Translations under genes and position numbers: made by a program
Shown here: positions 1 through 10,075 of the stretch, one piece after another
Layout of the letters: every line of letters starts with the position of its first letter
Numbering within the stretch: the first letter of the stretch is position 1
NCBI RefSeq assembly: GCF_024679095.1
Contig: NW_026111754.1
Location: forward strand, 1,122,501 to 1,186,500
Direction: 5' to 3'
DNA: 64,000 nt
DNA from: Eriocheir sinensis
Lineage: Eukaryota; Arthropoda; Malacostraca; Decapoda; Varunidae
The notes under the pieces: generated by a model
Databases searched by the model: none
Told to the model about the DNA's origin: nothing
The model's input: only the letters and a program-made list of their open reading frames with translations

Positions 1-282
1 AGGCGTATATGCTTGACCGATGAGTTTAGCCTCCCGGGAGTGTGCTGAAGGTCTGACCCCAGGTCACTTCCTTCACGGCCAGGATGGAAATTGCCCTGGC
101 TCATAGCCCACCTTGCCTGGCTGTCCGCTCCCCCTCATCCCGCGCTCTCGTGTGCTACACACAGCTGACAGCTGATCCACTCATTCCTCATTTTCTAAAT
201 TATATTAATTATATGGAATCTATCTATTCAACCCTTATATTGAAAGTAAATATACACAGAATGTATAAAGTTTCGTATAAGC

Positions 283-308
<26 letters not shown>
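283..308. repeat. (AG)13 microsatellite
   Basis: Uninterrupted AG dinucleotide run in otherwise AT-rich sequence. Confidence 0.95.
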
Positions 309-313
<5 letters not shown>

Positions 314-990
314 AATGACTCAGTTTATGTTTTATTTGATTTTACTTGACAGGCACCAACGCGTTGCCAATGAAGAATATATTAGCAGTTTTACTCGTCA
401 AAATCGGTGTTCCTCAGGGTAGAGGTCTTGTTCCTCTTTCATTTTCATTTTCTGTACTTGTAATATCTGGCGTGGCATTTCCTTTCATTGAATGGCCTAA
501 ATAGATTATTCTTCTGCAATCTCTCCTGTTTTTGATCCTCAAAGTAGGCCTCTTGTGGCAACTCATTTGAATGCAAATCTTGACATGATTTTTTTCTTGG
601 TGTCAGCGTTGTTGCATAAAATTACACCCTGCCAAGATTAGCAGTATCATTTTAGTCGCTCAAGGACAACCAAATAATCAATTTTTGAAAGTTAAAATTA
701 ATTTTAGCATTATTAGACTCCAAATTGACTTTTGAGTATCACATTAGTAAAACTGTTCCACGAATATCCCTGAAGGGCGCTCTGTTAAGGAATTGCCGCT
801 CCACATCATCTTAAATTTTAGATCGCTCTTTTAACTTAATAAATTTCAACAACCCAATCTCAACATGCCACTTTGCCATTCTTGAAGGCGGAAGTGAATT
901 CTAATGGGCACCCCTCACATGATGCGTTACCAACTCAATTTCAGCCTATTCGATGAACACGCCATTATTTACAATTCCATGAGCGTGCTT

Positions 991-1048
991 TTCAAAAACG
1001 TTTTTGAGCAATTAATATTTTCAAAAACGTTTTTGAGCAATTAATATT
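991..1048. repeat. 29-bp tandem duplication
   Basis: Two adjacent perfect copies of a 29-bp unit, each containing the self-complementary core AAAAACGTTTTT. The perfect identity suggests a recent slippage event. Confidence 0.9.
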
Positions 1049-1803
1049 TTTTTCACTTCTTCTATCCCCAATTTCATTAAAATGTGTAATGTGCTTCAGG
1101 ATGAGATAGTTTATTTTGTTGGCATTGGAAAGTTCAAAACAAACGTCATCAGCAATCTGTTTCCTCATAACGTATTATTCCTTTTTTATTCTCCATATTT
1201 TACGGTCACATATTTTTCATATCGATGTCTGCTCATCGAGGGGACTGTATGAATCTATACTAGTTTTACATTTTTCCTTGACGCCCTTTCATAGACATCA
1301 AGGTAGAGACTCGTTTCATTAACGTTGCTCAGACTTGAACATTAATATTTTAATTCTGGGTGTTTTTTGGTGGTTTTAACATGGAAATAGTATTTTTCTC
1401 CGGAAATCACATAATGATTGATTTTTCAATGCCTTTCGTGTACCCGTCGGGTGGGGGAGCATATTTAAACTACTCCAACCGAACTTTACATACCAAAATC
1501 TCTAGCGGAGGGGCTCCCCCCCCCCCTCGACCCCATCATGTATATACGACTTATTTCTGCGAGGAGGTATTTCTCGCAACACCGGCTGGACCACCGCCGC
1601 GACCGCTGCCAGAAAAGGCTGCGCTTTCGTGAATATTATTCCCTATTTTCAACAATAAAAAAAATAGTCCTTGAATTTGATTTAATAAGCGTTTACATGA
1701 TTGAAGAACTTTTGTAGAAAAGATATATGAAGAGCTAGTGATGTGTCATAAGATAGGTAATGGAAGACTGGCACATTAAAAAAAACGAACCTTAACCGAC
1801 ATC

Positions 1804-2012
1804 ATTTTTTTTTACATCAAAGGACACGGCTCAAGGGCAACAAAAAGAGTACAAAAAAAAAGCCCGCTACTCGCCGCTCCCATAATAGATAAAAGTAAAG
1901 AGTAGCCAAAAGAGAGGTCAAATTCGGGTGGAGAGGTGTCTTGATACATTCTTCTTGAAAGAGGTCAAGAGTCAAGGTCAAGGAGGAAATACAGATGAAG
2001 GAAGGCTGCTCC
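1804..2012 (-). mobile_element. LINE-A 3' end fragment
   Basis: Read on the minus strand this matches the last ~200 bp of the LINE-A copies at 2.0-5.9 kb and 41.0-42.8 kb, and ends in a poly(A) seen as T at 1804-1813. It holds only the 3' untranslated tail and the end of ORF2, so it is a severely 5'-truncated insertion, the usual product of target-primed reverse transcription. It lies immediately 3' of a longer LINE-A copy in the same orientation. Confidence 0.75.
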
Positions 2013-2185
2013 AGATTTATTTATTTATTTTTTTTTTTTTTTACAGAATAGGAGACAGTTCAAGGGCGTGAAAAAAGAAAACAATAATGAAAAAAAAGTC
2101 CGCTACTTACTGCTCCTGAATAGAGTACAGAGGAGTGGCCAAAAAGATAGGTCAATTTCGGGGGGGAGAGGTGCCCAGATACCCT

Positions 2186-2848
2186 CTACTTAAAAGAGTT
2201 CAAGTCGTAGGTAGGAGATACAGATGAAGGAAGATTGTTCCAGAGTTTACCAGCATGAGGGATGAAAGAGTGAAGATGCTGGTTAACTTTTGCATAAGGG
2301 GTTTGGACAGTATTGGGATAAGCTTGATTAGAAAGTCGTGTGAGGTGAGGCTGCGGGAGGGGGGGGGGAGACATGTAGTTAGCAAGTTCAGAAGAGCAGT
2401 CAGCGTGAAAATATCGATAGAAGATAGAAAGAGAGGCAACATCGCGACGGAATTTAAGAGGTAGAAGACTATCAGTTAGAGGAGGAGAGCTGATGAGACG
2501 AAGAGCCTTAGACTCCACTCTGTCCAATAGAGCTGTGTGAGTGGAGCCCCCCCACACGTGAGATGCATACTCTATACGAGGGCGGACAAGGCCCCTGTAT
2601 ATGGATAGCAACTGTGCGGGGGAGAAGAACTGGCGGAGACAATACAGAACGCCCAACCTCAAGGAAGCTGATTTAGTGAGAGAAGAAATATGAAGTTTCC
2701 AGTTAAGATTTTGAGTTAAGGATAGACCGAAGATATTTAGGGTTGAAGAAGGTGAGAGCTGAGTGTTGTCGAAGAATAGGGAATAGGTGTTTGGAAGATT
2801 GTGTCGAATTAATAGGTGGAGAAATTGAGGGACACAAGGTTCCTTCAT
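2186..2848 (-). pseudogene. LINE-A ORF2, RT thumb and C-terminal domain
   Basis: A 220-codon open piece on the minus strand. It contains the post-RT region typical of jockey-like ORF2: a GLSLTQNLNWK block, the YRGLVRPRIEYASHVWGG block near residues 84-101, and LLDRVESKALRLISSPPL near 107-124. It ends with an SFIPHAGKLWNNLPSS block near 192-207 and the SYDLNSFK-like end. The same protein is encoded by copies at 5.9-7.6, 11.0-11.4, 34.6-35.5 and 41.2-42.1 kb. The upstream RT palm lies in the next segment but is separated by a stop or frameshift, so this is a fragment of a broken ORF2. Confidence 0.85.
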
Positions 2849-3196
2849 CTAATCGGAAATGATAGCACGGTCTGAGGTTAAGCGTTCTGCAGCCACCAGT
2901 CTGGAGTCATGTACTTCCTGTTGGGATGGTCTTCTATTGAAAGAAGTTGAATAATGCAGAGTGGAGTCGTGGGTGTATGAGTGGGCAGGACAGTTTGTTA
3001 TGGAAAGAAGATCATCAATGAATAACAGGAAGAGGGTGGATGATAGGACAGAGCCCTGTAAAACACCACTGTTAATAGGTTTAGGGGAAGAACAATGACC
3101 GTCTATCACCCCAGAGATAGAACGGCTGGAAAGGAAACTGGATATGAAGGAACAGAGAGAGGGATAGAATCCGAGAGAGGGCAGTTTAGAAAGCAA
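2849..3196 (-). pseudogene. LINE-A ORF2, RT palm (catalytic site damaged)
   Basis: Minus-strand open piece of 115 codons covering the RT palm. The block before the active site reads SGVLQGSVLSSTLFLLFIDD, where the usual SG(V/I)PQGSVLSP has Pro to Leu and Pro to Ser changes. The YADD box reads YTHDS, so a catalytic Asp is lost. Copy 2 at 6509-6775 keeps GIPQGSVLSP and YADDS, which shows what the family normally has. This copy could not reverse transcribe. Confidence 0.85.
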
Positions 3197-3445
3197 AGAC
3201 TTGTGCCAGACTCTATCGAAGGATTTCGATATACCTAGGGCAACAGAGGAAATTTCACCGAAACGGCTAAGAGAGGATGACGATGAGTCAGACTGTTAAG
3301 AGAAACAAGAAGGTCACCAGTAGAACGCCCTTGCGGAACCCATACTGGCGAACAGATAGAAGGTTAGAAGTGGATAGGGAAGTTAAGCTATAGGGCGGTA
3401 GTTTGAGGGATTTGAACGGTCATCCTTCTTAGGCACAGGCTATAC

Positions 3446-4090
3446 CAGTGGTATTCATTGCGCGGCTCGCGAGCCGCTGGCTGCTCGCACAATGACTCAA
3501 TTCACGGCTCTCGAAAAATATATAAATTAATTAATAAAAAAAATACATAGAAAAATAATTTAATAATTTATCAAGAAAGATATATATTTTCATGAGGTGA
3601 GATGGAAGACAAAGTCACAGTAAGCGATAACATTCTAACATCCCTGCCCTAGTCGTACAGAAATCATACGTGTCTACTACGGGAAAACTGATCAGCGACA
3701 CGTCTACGTAGTTCTAGGCCGCGCGAAATCATACGTGTCTAATACGGGAAACATCAGCGACACGTCTAGCTCTAGGCCGCGCGTCGGTGGTCTCCCCGAA
3801 TCAGTTGAGTTAAACCTTTCGGGGAGACTGGACGCATTGCGTTACTCTTACTCCTGGAGATTTGTGTTTGAAATTAGGCAACAGATATTTGAGACTGCGG
3901 CAACATATATGAAAGTAAGGGCTTAACTGTTGCTGCTTGTGGAAGGTAGCTGCATTTACTATATTGCACTTGCAGCCCAGTACTACTTAATTTAATTAGT
4001 TGAGTTACGCTAACTTGCAGTAGCTGCGGCTCTCTAAATCAATGTGTTTAACCAAAGTGGCTCTCTTGCAAAAATTAGTGAATAACACTG
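3446..4090. mobile_element. Non-autonomous hAT-type element (645 bp) nested in LINE-A
   Basis: Bounded by an identical 8-bp target duplication GGCTATAC (3438-3445 and 4091-4098). The termini are imperfect inverted repeats: CAGTGGTATTCAT at the left, and CAGTGTTATTCAC reading inward from the right. The 8-bp duplication and CAGTG start are hallmarks of hAT transposons. It encodes no transposase, so it is a MITE-like deletion derivative. It splits the LINE-A RT and so inserted after that LINE copy. Confidence 0.92.
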
Positions 4091-4092
4091 GG

Positions 4093-4296
4093 CTATACGA
4101 AGGGGTACTTCCAGCAGGAAGGAAAGGTAGATGTTGATAGGCAGAGACGAAAGAGTTTGACCAGGCAGGGTGTCAGCACGGAAACACAGTTTATAAGGAC
4201 AATAGGAGGCACTCCATCAGGTCCATAAGCCTTCTGAGAGTTGAGGCCAGAGAGGGCACATAAACCATCACTCTCAAAAATCTTAATAACACGCAT
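4093..4296 (-). pseudogene. LINE-A ORF2, RT N-terminal block
   Basis: Minus-strand piece containing LSGLNSQKAYGPDGVPPIVL, the conserved block that opens the RT domain in jockey-like LINEs, followed by the LFRLCLSTSTFPSCWKY block. It runs straight into the hAT-type insertion at 4090. The matching block recurs at 7133-7354 (minus) and 19412-19500 (plus). Confidence 0.85.
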
Positions 4297-4683
4297 AAAG
4301 AAGTTAGAGGGGGGATGGGTAAGAGGAATATGCCCAGAAACGTCCTGGGTGGAGTTCTTACATAAAGTTTGAGCGAAGAGCTCAGCCTTAGAGATAGATG
4401 AGACGGCGGTGCTGCCGTCAGGGTTAAGGAGAGATGGGAAAAAGGAAGAAGTTAAATTAGAGGAGATACTTTTGGCTAGGTGCCAAAAGTCTCTGGAAGA
4501 AACAGAGAAAGCAGGATGGTGACATGTTCTATTTATGAAAGAGCTTTTAGTAAGTTGAAGAATAGATTTGGCACAGTTCCGGGCTGAAATATAAAGATCA
4601 AGGTTAGCAGGAGTGCGAAGGTTCTGGTACCTTTTGTGAGCTGCCTCTCTATTTTTAATAGCACGAGAACAAGCATGATTAAA

Positions 4684-5067
4684 CTAAGGCTTTTTAGCAT
4701 GAGGAGTAGAGAAAGAACGTGGAGTGTATGCCACCATTCCAGAGACAATCATCTCTGTGATGTGCTGGGTACACACAGAGGGGTCTCTCTCCTGGAAGCA
4801 GTAATCATTCCACGGGAAATCGGAAAAGTACATTATCAGGTCCTCCCACCGAGCTGAGGCAAAATGCCAGAAACATCGCCTCTTAGGTGGGTCCAGAGGA
4901 TATACAGGAGCAATATAACAGGATACAGAAATAAGGTTGTGATCGGAGGAGCCGAACGGAGAGAACAGTTTGACCGAGTAAGCAGAAGGGTCAGAGATAA
5001 GGAAGAAATCTAGTATGTTGGGCCGGTCTCCAAGGCGGTCGGGAATACATGTAGGGTGCTGAACCAA
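4684..5067 (-). pseudogene. LINE-A ORF2, endonuclease C-terminal half
   Basis: Minus-strand frame with the endonuclease motif [15 protein letters not shown] (residues about 34-48), whose SDH is part of the catalytic site of APE-type LINE endonucleases. [15 protein letters not shown] precedes it. This half cuts target DNA in an intact element. It sits between the endonuclease N-terminal half (5183-5512) and the RT block, in the expected order. A further frame piece (4533-4748) spans the linker to the RT. Confidence 0.8.
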
Positions 5068-5182
5068 CCGCTCTAGGTCGTTGAGGAGAGCAAAGTTGTT
5101 GGCTTGTTCACCTGGCTGGTCAGTGAAAGAGGATGAAAGTCAACGCTGGTGGAGAACATTGAAATCTCCCAAGATGGAGATT

Positions 5183-5512
5183 TCAGCGAAGGGAGAGTGG
5201 GTCAAGATGCGCATCAAGGAATTTTACAAAGTTAGTAGAGTTAGGTGAGAGATAGACAGCACAGATGTATTTAGTAATAGAATAACAATGAAGTCTTAGC
5301 CAGATGGTGGAAAATTCAGAAGAGTCAAGGTCGTAGGCACGAGAGCAAGTGATGTCGTTGCGCACGTAGGCGGAACATCCAGCTTTGGATTGAAATTTAG
5401 GAAAGAGATAGTAGGAGGGAACAGAGTAGAGATTGCTTTCAGTAGCCTCAGAAACCTGTGTTACGGTGAGGAAGAGAAGGTGAGGTTTAGAGGAAGAGAG
5501 ATGGTGATCCAC
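5183..5512 (-). pseudogene. LINE-A ORF2, endonuclease N-terminal half
   Basis: Minus-strand 109-codon frame beginning near the expected start of the endonuclease. It contains PHLLFLTVTQVSEATES, where intact endonucleases have a T-E-T at the catalytic glutamate and this copy reads TVTQ, so the Glu appears lost. GCSAYVRNDITCSRA and CAVYLSPNS follow. The same 5' coding start recurs on the plus strand at about 20230-20369. Confidence 0.75.
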
Positions 5513-6508
5513 AGAATGGAAATTATAACTAATACCGCGAATGATGCAGAAATTGATAAGGAGGAGGTTTGAGGAGTTATCAGGACACCTCTCAAGTCGG
5601 CAGCCAGAAGGGGAGTCCTCCCTGGGGGAATTTATGGTCCCCTCCCCCCCCAGACGAGGACTCCGAGGCAGTTCGTTTATGTGCCATTTTGAATTTTAAA
5701 TTTGGGGAAAAGGTGTGTATGTGAATGTAGTGTGGTGTAGAAAGAGAGAGGATCTATCTTTAAAGAACATGCTGAACTACTCTCTGGTGTTGATGAGACA
5801 AAAGGGAAACGGTTAGTGAGGACATGGGAAGGGTCTTTGAAGGGCTTCAGCACCCTCCTCGCTTCCCATATAACCTTACCGGGAGTAGCTTACGCCCGTT
5901 CGGTAGGTGTCTTGAATGGAGATGCTGGTTAACTCTTGTATAAGGGGTTTGAACTGAATAGGGATGAGCATGAGTAGAAAGTCGTGTGCAGCGGGGCCGC
6001 GGGAGGGGGGAAGGCATGCAGTTAGCAAGTCCAGAAGAGCAGTCTGCATGAAACTATCGATAGAAGATAGAAAGAGATGCAATACGGCGGCGGTATTTAA
6101 GAGGTAAAGACAATAAGTAAAAGGAGAAGAGCTGTTTAGATTATACTCCTTTCTTTCCAGGAGAGCTGTGGGTGTGGAGCCCCCCCCCCCCCCCACACAC
6201 ACACACATACACACACGTGAGCTGCATACTTCATACGAGGGCGGACAACGCCCCTATATATGGAGAGCACCTGTGCGGGGAAGAAGAACTAGCGGAGACG
6301 ATACAGAACTCCCAACCTCGAGGAAGCTGATTTAGTAAGAGAGGAGAAGGGAAGTTTCCAGTTGATATTTTGAGATAAGGATAGACCGAGGATATTTAGT
6401 GTTGAAGAAGGTGACAGCTGAGTGTTATCGAAGAATAGAGGATAGGTGTTCGGAAGATTATGTAGAGTCGATAGGTGGAGATTTTTTTTTTTTTTAAGGC
6501 ATTGAAGG

Positions 6509-6775
6509 CTACAAGGTTCCTTTTGCCCCAATCAGAAATAAAGTTAAGCGTTCAGCAGCCTCCTCTCTGGAGTCTTGTAATTCCTGTTGAGAGGGTATTC
6601 TGTTGAAATAAGTTGAATAATGCAGAGTGGAGTCATCAGCGTATGAGTGGATAGGACAGTTTGTTATGGAAAAAAGATCATTGATGAATAACAGGAAGAG
6701 AGCGGGTGATAGGACAGAACCCTGTGGGATACCACTGTTGATGGGTTTAGGGGAAGAACAGTGACCGTCTACCAC
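6509..6775 (-). pseudogene. LINE-A ORF2, RT palm with intact catalytic motifs
   Basis: Minus-strand 88-codon frame with SGIPQGSVLSPALFLLFINDL at residues about 14-34 and the catalytic box YADDS near 44-48. This is the best-preserved RT active site of the family in the window. It is still only a fragment: the frame breaks on both sides, so no complete RT is encoded. Confidence 0.85.
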
Positions 6776-7132
6776 TCCAGAGATAAAACGGACGGAAAGG
6801 AAACTGGAGATAAAGGAACAGAGAGAGGGATATAATCCGAAAGAGGGCAGTTTATAAACAAAGACTCTTGCCAGACTCTATCGAAAGTTTTTGTTATGTC
6901 TAGCGCAACTGAGAAAGTTTCACCGAAACGGTTAAGAAAGGATAACCAAGAATCAGTTAATAGAGCAAGAAGATCGCCAGGTGAACGCCCCTTGCGGAAC
7001 TCATACTGGGGACCAGATAAAAAATCATAAGTGGGAAGGTGCTTTTGAATTTTCCGGTTAAGGATTGATTCAAAAGCTTTAGATAGGCAGGAAAGTAAAG
7101 CTATAGGGTGGTAGTTTGAGGGATTGGAACGG

Positions 7133-7354
7133 TCACCCTTCTTGAAGGCTGAGCTGTATGAATACTTCCAGCAGGAAGGAAAGGTAGATGTTGACAGTCA
7201 GAGGCGAAAGAGTTTGACCAGGCAGGGTGTCAGCATGGAGGCACAGTTTTTTAAGGACAATAGGAGGCACTCCATCAGGTCCATAAGCCTTCTGAGAGTT
7301 GAGTCCGGAGAGGACGTAGAAAACATCATTCCGAATAATCTTAGTAACAGGCAT
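7133..7354 (-). pseudogene. LINE-A ORF2, RT N-terminal block (copy 2)
   Basis: Contains YVLSGLNSQKAYGPDGVPPI on the minus strand, matching the block at 4093-4296. It is in a different frame from the palm piece, so at least one frameshift separates them. Confidence 0.8.
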
Positions 7355-7655
7355 AAAGGAGTCAGAGGGGGGATGAGTAGGAGGAATATTTGTTACAGAA
7401 AGTTTTAGCGAAGAGTTCAGCCTTAGAGATAGATGAGACGGCGGTGCTGTCGTCAGAGTTAAGAAGAGGAGAGAAAGATGAAGAAGACATATTTTTGGCT
7501 AGGTGCCAGAAGTCCCGAGAAGAATTAGAAAAAGCAAGGTTTTGAGATTTGCTATGGATGAAAGAGGTTTTGGTTAGTCGAAAAATAGATTTGGCACGAT
7601 CTCGGACGGAAATGTAAAGATCATGGTTAGCGGGTTTGAAGGTTCCTTGTGTCCA

Positions 7656-7922
7656 ATCCCTTATGGAATAGATAACTAGTAACCCTTCTGCTCGTAAACT
7701 CTGGAACAGCCTTCCTTCGTTTGTGTTTCCTCCCTCTTACGACTTGAACTCTTTCAAGAAAAGAGTATCAGGACACCTCTTCACCCGAAATTGACCCCTT
7801 TCCTGGTTTATCGTTTTGGCTTCTTTTGATGGAGCAGCGTCTAGCGGGTTTATATCTTCCTGTTTTTGTTTCTTGCCCTTGAGCTGCCTCCCTTGTTGTG
7901 AAAAAAATATTTATTAAACTTT
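7656..7922 (+). mobile_element. LINE-A 3' end fragment, plus strand
   Basis: On the plus strand this carries the end of ORF2 (the LWNSLPS-like block, then the SYDLNSFKK end), a 3' tail and an A-rich end near 7900-7920. It abuts copy 2 head to head at about 7655, so the two LINE-A pieces form an inverted junction. Confidence 0.75.
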
Positions 7923-8038
7923 AATTCATTCACTTATATGTTCTAAGGCTTTACCGATACGATAATGCAAGTTCCATACAAGGTAGGCCCCATTTACTTA
8001 ATTTATGATTGCGACAATATATGCTAAATGAATACCAA

Positions 8039-8039
<1 letters not shown>

Positions 8040-8101
<62 letters not shown>

Positions 8102-8109
8102 GCGCGCGC
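8040..8109. repeat. (CA)30 with CG tail
   Basis: Perfect CA run 8040-8099 followed by a short CG run. Alternating purine-pyrimidine sequence of this kind can adopt Z-DNA. A second GT run lies at 8303-8330. Confidence 0.95.
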
Positions 8110-8302
8110 ACAGAAACTCATTGAAACACCAAATATCGTAAACATGCAGGACTACTAACCTGTCAAGTATTGCCTCTTGCAGGACCTTACTGATGATGCC
8201 CTTGGAAAGTACTAAAGGCGACCACATATCGAGCGGGATGCCCATGTACTGGGCCCACTGATTCTTGTCTTTGGTAAGGAAAAGACAGGTATTAGTCTTT
8301 CG

Positions 8303-8330
8303 TGTGTGTGTGTGTGTGTGTGTGTGTGTT
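8303..8330. repeat. (GT)14 microsatellite
   Basis: Uninterrupted GT run about 200 bp from the CA/CG array. Confidence 0.95.
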
Positions 8331-8379
8331 AATAGGGAAACTCTTAAGAAAGTTTGAGTAGCATGTTGCGTTTAGTTGT

Positions 8380-8459
8380 TCATCGTCATCCAGCATGCCT
8401 GGAACTTCAATTGTAGTATGTTCTACAATTGAAGTTCCAGGCATGCTGGATGACGATGA
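8380..8459. repeat. Perfect 37-bp inverted repeat (hairpin)
   Basis: Left arm 8380-8416 and right arm 8423-8459 are exact reverse complements, separated by the 6-nt loop TATGTT. The arm starts CATCGTCATCCAGCATGCC. There are no mismatches over 37 bp, unlike most old repeats nearby. If transcribed it would fold into a fully paired hairpin of precursor-miRNA size. It could also be a recent snap-back (templated inversion) mutation. No coding function is suggested. Confidence 0.93.
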
Positions 8460-8621
8460 TGAGGGGCATTATTTTGGTTGCATGAGGAAAGGACATAAAT
8501 AATCAGTTAAAACATTCGCATTTTGAAACTAAAAACATTCTCCATGGTTGCGTAGTCTATCTCATGAAGTTGGGAATATAAGCTATTTTGGGGATAAAAT
8601 GGTACATCTGGCAGTGGTTGG

Positions 8622-8905
8622 GGGCTTCGTGGTGCAGTGGTTAGCACACTCAGCTCACAACCGAGAGAGCCCGGGTTCGATTCCCGGGCGGAATGGGAAA
8701 ATTTGGTCGGCTTCTCCGATACCCTACGCCCCTGTCCACCCAGCAGTGAATGGATAGCAGGTATTAATCGGGGGTTGTGTCCAGTCTCCTGGGATCTGTC
8801 CCCTTCTCCAATAATTCCTTCCCCTTCCGTCTCTCTCCGGCATATGACCACAGATGTTGCGCCGACTAAACGATACTTTTTGGCAGTGGCTAGAGGCGGG
8901 CGGCC
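8622..8905 (+). mobile_element. tRNA-Val-like SINE (family V)
   Basis: Begins with a 71-nt tRNA-like head (8623-8693). It has a box A TGGTGCAGTGGTTAGCA, a box B GGGTTCGATTCCC, and an anticodon-loop-like CTCACAA giving anticodon CAC, so the head looks derived from tRNA-Val. A ~200-bp tRNA-unrelated body follows, with no long A-tail. I call it a SINE and not a tRNA gene because of the body and the mismatches in the acceptor and anticodon stems. Boxes A and B would form an internal RNA polymerase III promoter. Confidence 0.8.
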
Positions 8906-9091
8906 ATTGATATACGAGGGGTAGTAGCTCAGTTTTGTGACAGCATCTTGGACACAATTATCCATATAAAGGTGAAAGTTCTTGGTGTTACTATGACAGC
9001 TAAAGCAGCATAGAAAATACCATACTCTCATGAAACAATTGAACTTTACGTTGCCCCCCAAAAAACATTGGAGGAGTTCATGTACATTCGG

Positions 9092-9395
9092 CAGGTGCTG
9101 CCCGAGTGGTCAGCGTGCTGGTGTGATGAATCAGGTGATCTAGGTTTGAGTTCCACCGATGCAGGCTGACAGTTTTCACCCATCGCTGAGTGGTGAAAGA
9201 TTATCCACATGCTGCCTAGAATTTTAATCGACTCCAACTTCAGCGACTTCAGTCAACAGGAGCACTGGGGGCCCCATGGGACAAACAAGAATCATGTATC
9301 ACGGCAGTCACTATAAATATAATTCGTCTGCGCCACTAACGGTCTGGGGTCGTCCAAGAGAAAGCTCAAAGAAATCTAACGGCGCTGGAATTTCT
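9092..9395 (+). mobile_element. Diverged SINE (family S)
   Basis: Degraded plus-strand copy of the SINE family seen at 18.3, 26.6, 27.2, 31.1 and 32.6 kb. It has a CCCGAGTGGTCAGCGTG box A-like segment, an AGGTTTGAGTTCC box B-like segment, the CCACATGCTGCCTAGAA body block and the GCGCCACT/GCGCTGG tail blocks. It is older than the other copies by appearance. Confidence 0.7.
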
Positions 9396-9820
9396 TGGCA
9401 GATGTCTACAAGGACGAACACATTACCTAGCACTACAAGATCTGGCTGAAGTGCCATTTATTTTTATTTCACAGTGAAATTTAAGTATAAAATGGTCACC
9501 TGGAACACTACTTGTATGAGACGGGAAAGCTTTACGATTAAGGCTTGGAGATAACGCCTCAAGGAACATGATAAAATGTGCTCAATGATCTCTCGAAAAG
9601 CTGCCAAAGAGCAACAAAAAAAAGTGCCTTTAAGGAGATTGAACGGCTGGGGAGTTCTGACAAAACCTATCAACAACGAGGAAGGTTTCGAATTCTGATA
9701 CCTTGTGCAAATGCCCACTTGGTAGGAGGGGCCAAGTACCATATAACTACCTAGAATGCATGATAATTATGCAAAAAAATATGCTTACAAATATATATTA
9801 TTCACCCGTACTGAACACCA

Positions 9821-9896
9821 CTGAGTGCCGGGGATCGAACCCGAGCATTCTGAGTTGAAGTTAGGGCAGCATACCAACTATGCCACCGATGAGCAT
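9821..9896 (-). mobile_element. tRNA-like SINE head
   Basis: On the minus strand it reads as a tRNA-like sequence with box A GTGGCATAGTTGGTATGC and box B GGGTTCGATCCCC. The stems are imperfect and no 3' body is recognised, so a relic SINE head is more likely than a functional tRNA. Confidence 0.5.
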
Positions 9897-9949
9897 TAGC
9901 GCCTTTCCGAATGTATTAACTTGATATCTTTTTGTTATTGTTTACGCTC

Positions 9950-10075
9950 CGCCTGTGGCGTCGGTGGGCTTACTTGATGGGGGCTAATGGTCGACCCCAG
10001 CCCGCTATGGCGCAGGCAAGCGTTTATAGTGCAGCCATGTAGCTTGGCCCATGCTGTCCCCCTGAACCCGCGTAT
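9950..10075 (-). mobile_element. Family S SINE, partial 3' body
   Basis: Minus-strand match to the 3' half of the family S body: the CCGGTGGGC, GGTCGACCCC, CGCTATGGCGCAGGCAAG and CATGCTGTCCCCC blocks. The tRNA head is missing. Confidence 0.6.

Larger units (their letters stand above)
1..1803. other. Unassigned AT-rich stretch
   Basis: No gene or repeat family recognised. It holds an AG tract (283-308), a 29-bp direct duplication (991-1019 and 1020-1048) and a short C-run near 1518. The open frames here are short, have no recognisable motif, and are not supported as genes. Confidence 0.5.
2028..5885 (-). mobile_element. LINE-A copy 1, near full length, jockey-like
   Basis: Non-LTR retrotransposon on the minus strand. 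In coding order it has a 5' leader (about 5885-5575), an APE-type endonuclease (5512-4684), the RT N-terminal part (4296-4093), the RT palm (3196-2849), the ORF2 C-terminal part (2848-2186) and a 3' tail ending in poly(A), seen as T at 2028-2042. The frame is broken several times, and a 645-bp DNA element interrupts it at 3446-4090. The RT motif style and C-terminal region resemble jockey-type elements. The clade is from family knowledge and was not tested. No ORF1 (gag) was recognised. The element is dead. Confidence 0.8.
5886..7655 (-). mobile_element. LINE-A copy 2 (5'-truncated)
   Basis: Second minus-strand LINE-A copy joined directly to the 5' leader of copy 1. It covers the ORF2 C-terminal part (5876-6531 in pieces), RT palm (6509-6775), RT N-terminal block (7133-7354) and part of the region upstream. 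It ends at about 7655, where a plus-strand LINE-A 3' end begins. Several frameshifts are present. The site encoding the STHTALL-like motif has expanded into a C-run plus CA repeat at 6180-6222. Confidence 0.8.

Noticed and set aside
1360..1632. 90-codon open frame with a Pro run
   Set aside because: The Pro run comes from a homopolymer of C. No motif and no codon bias support.
8623..8693. Functional tRNA-Val gene
   Set aside because: Stem mismatches and a SINE body downstream. Box A and B alone do not make a tRNA gene.
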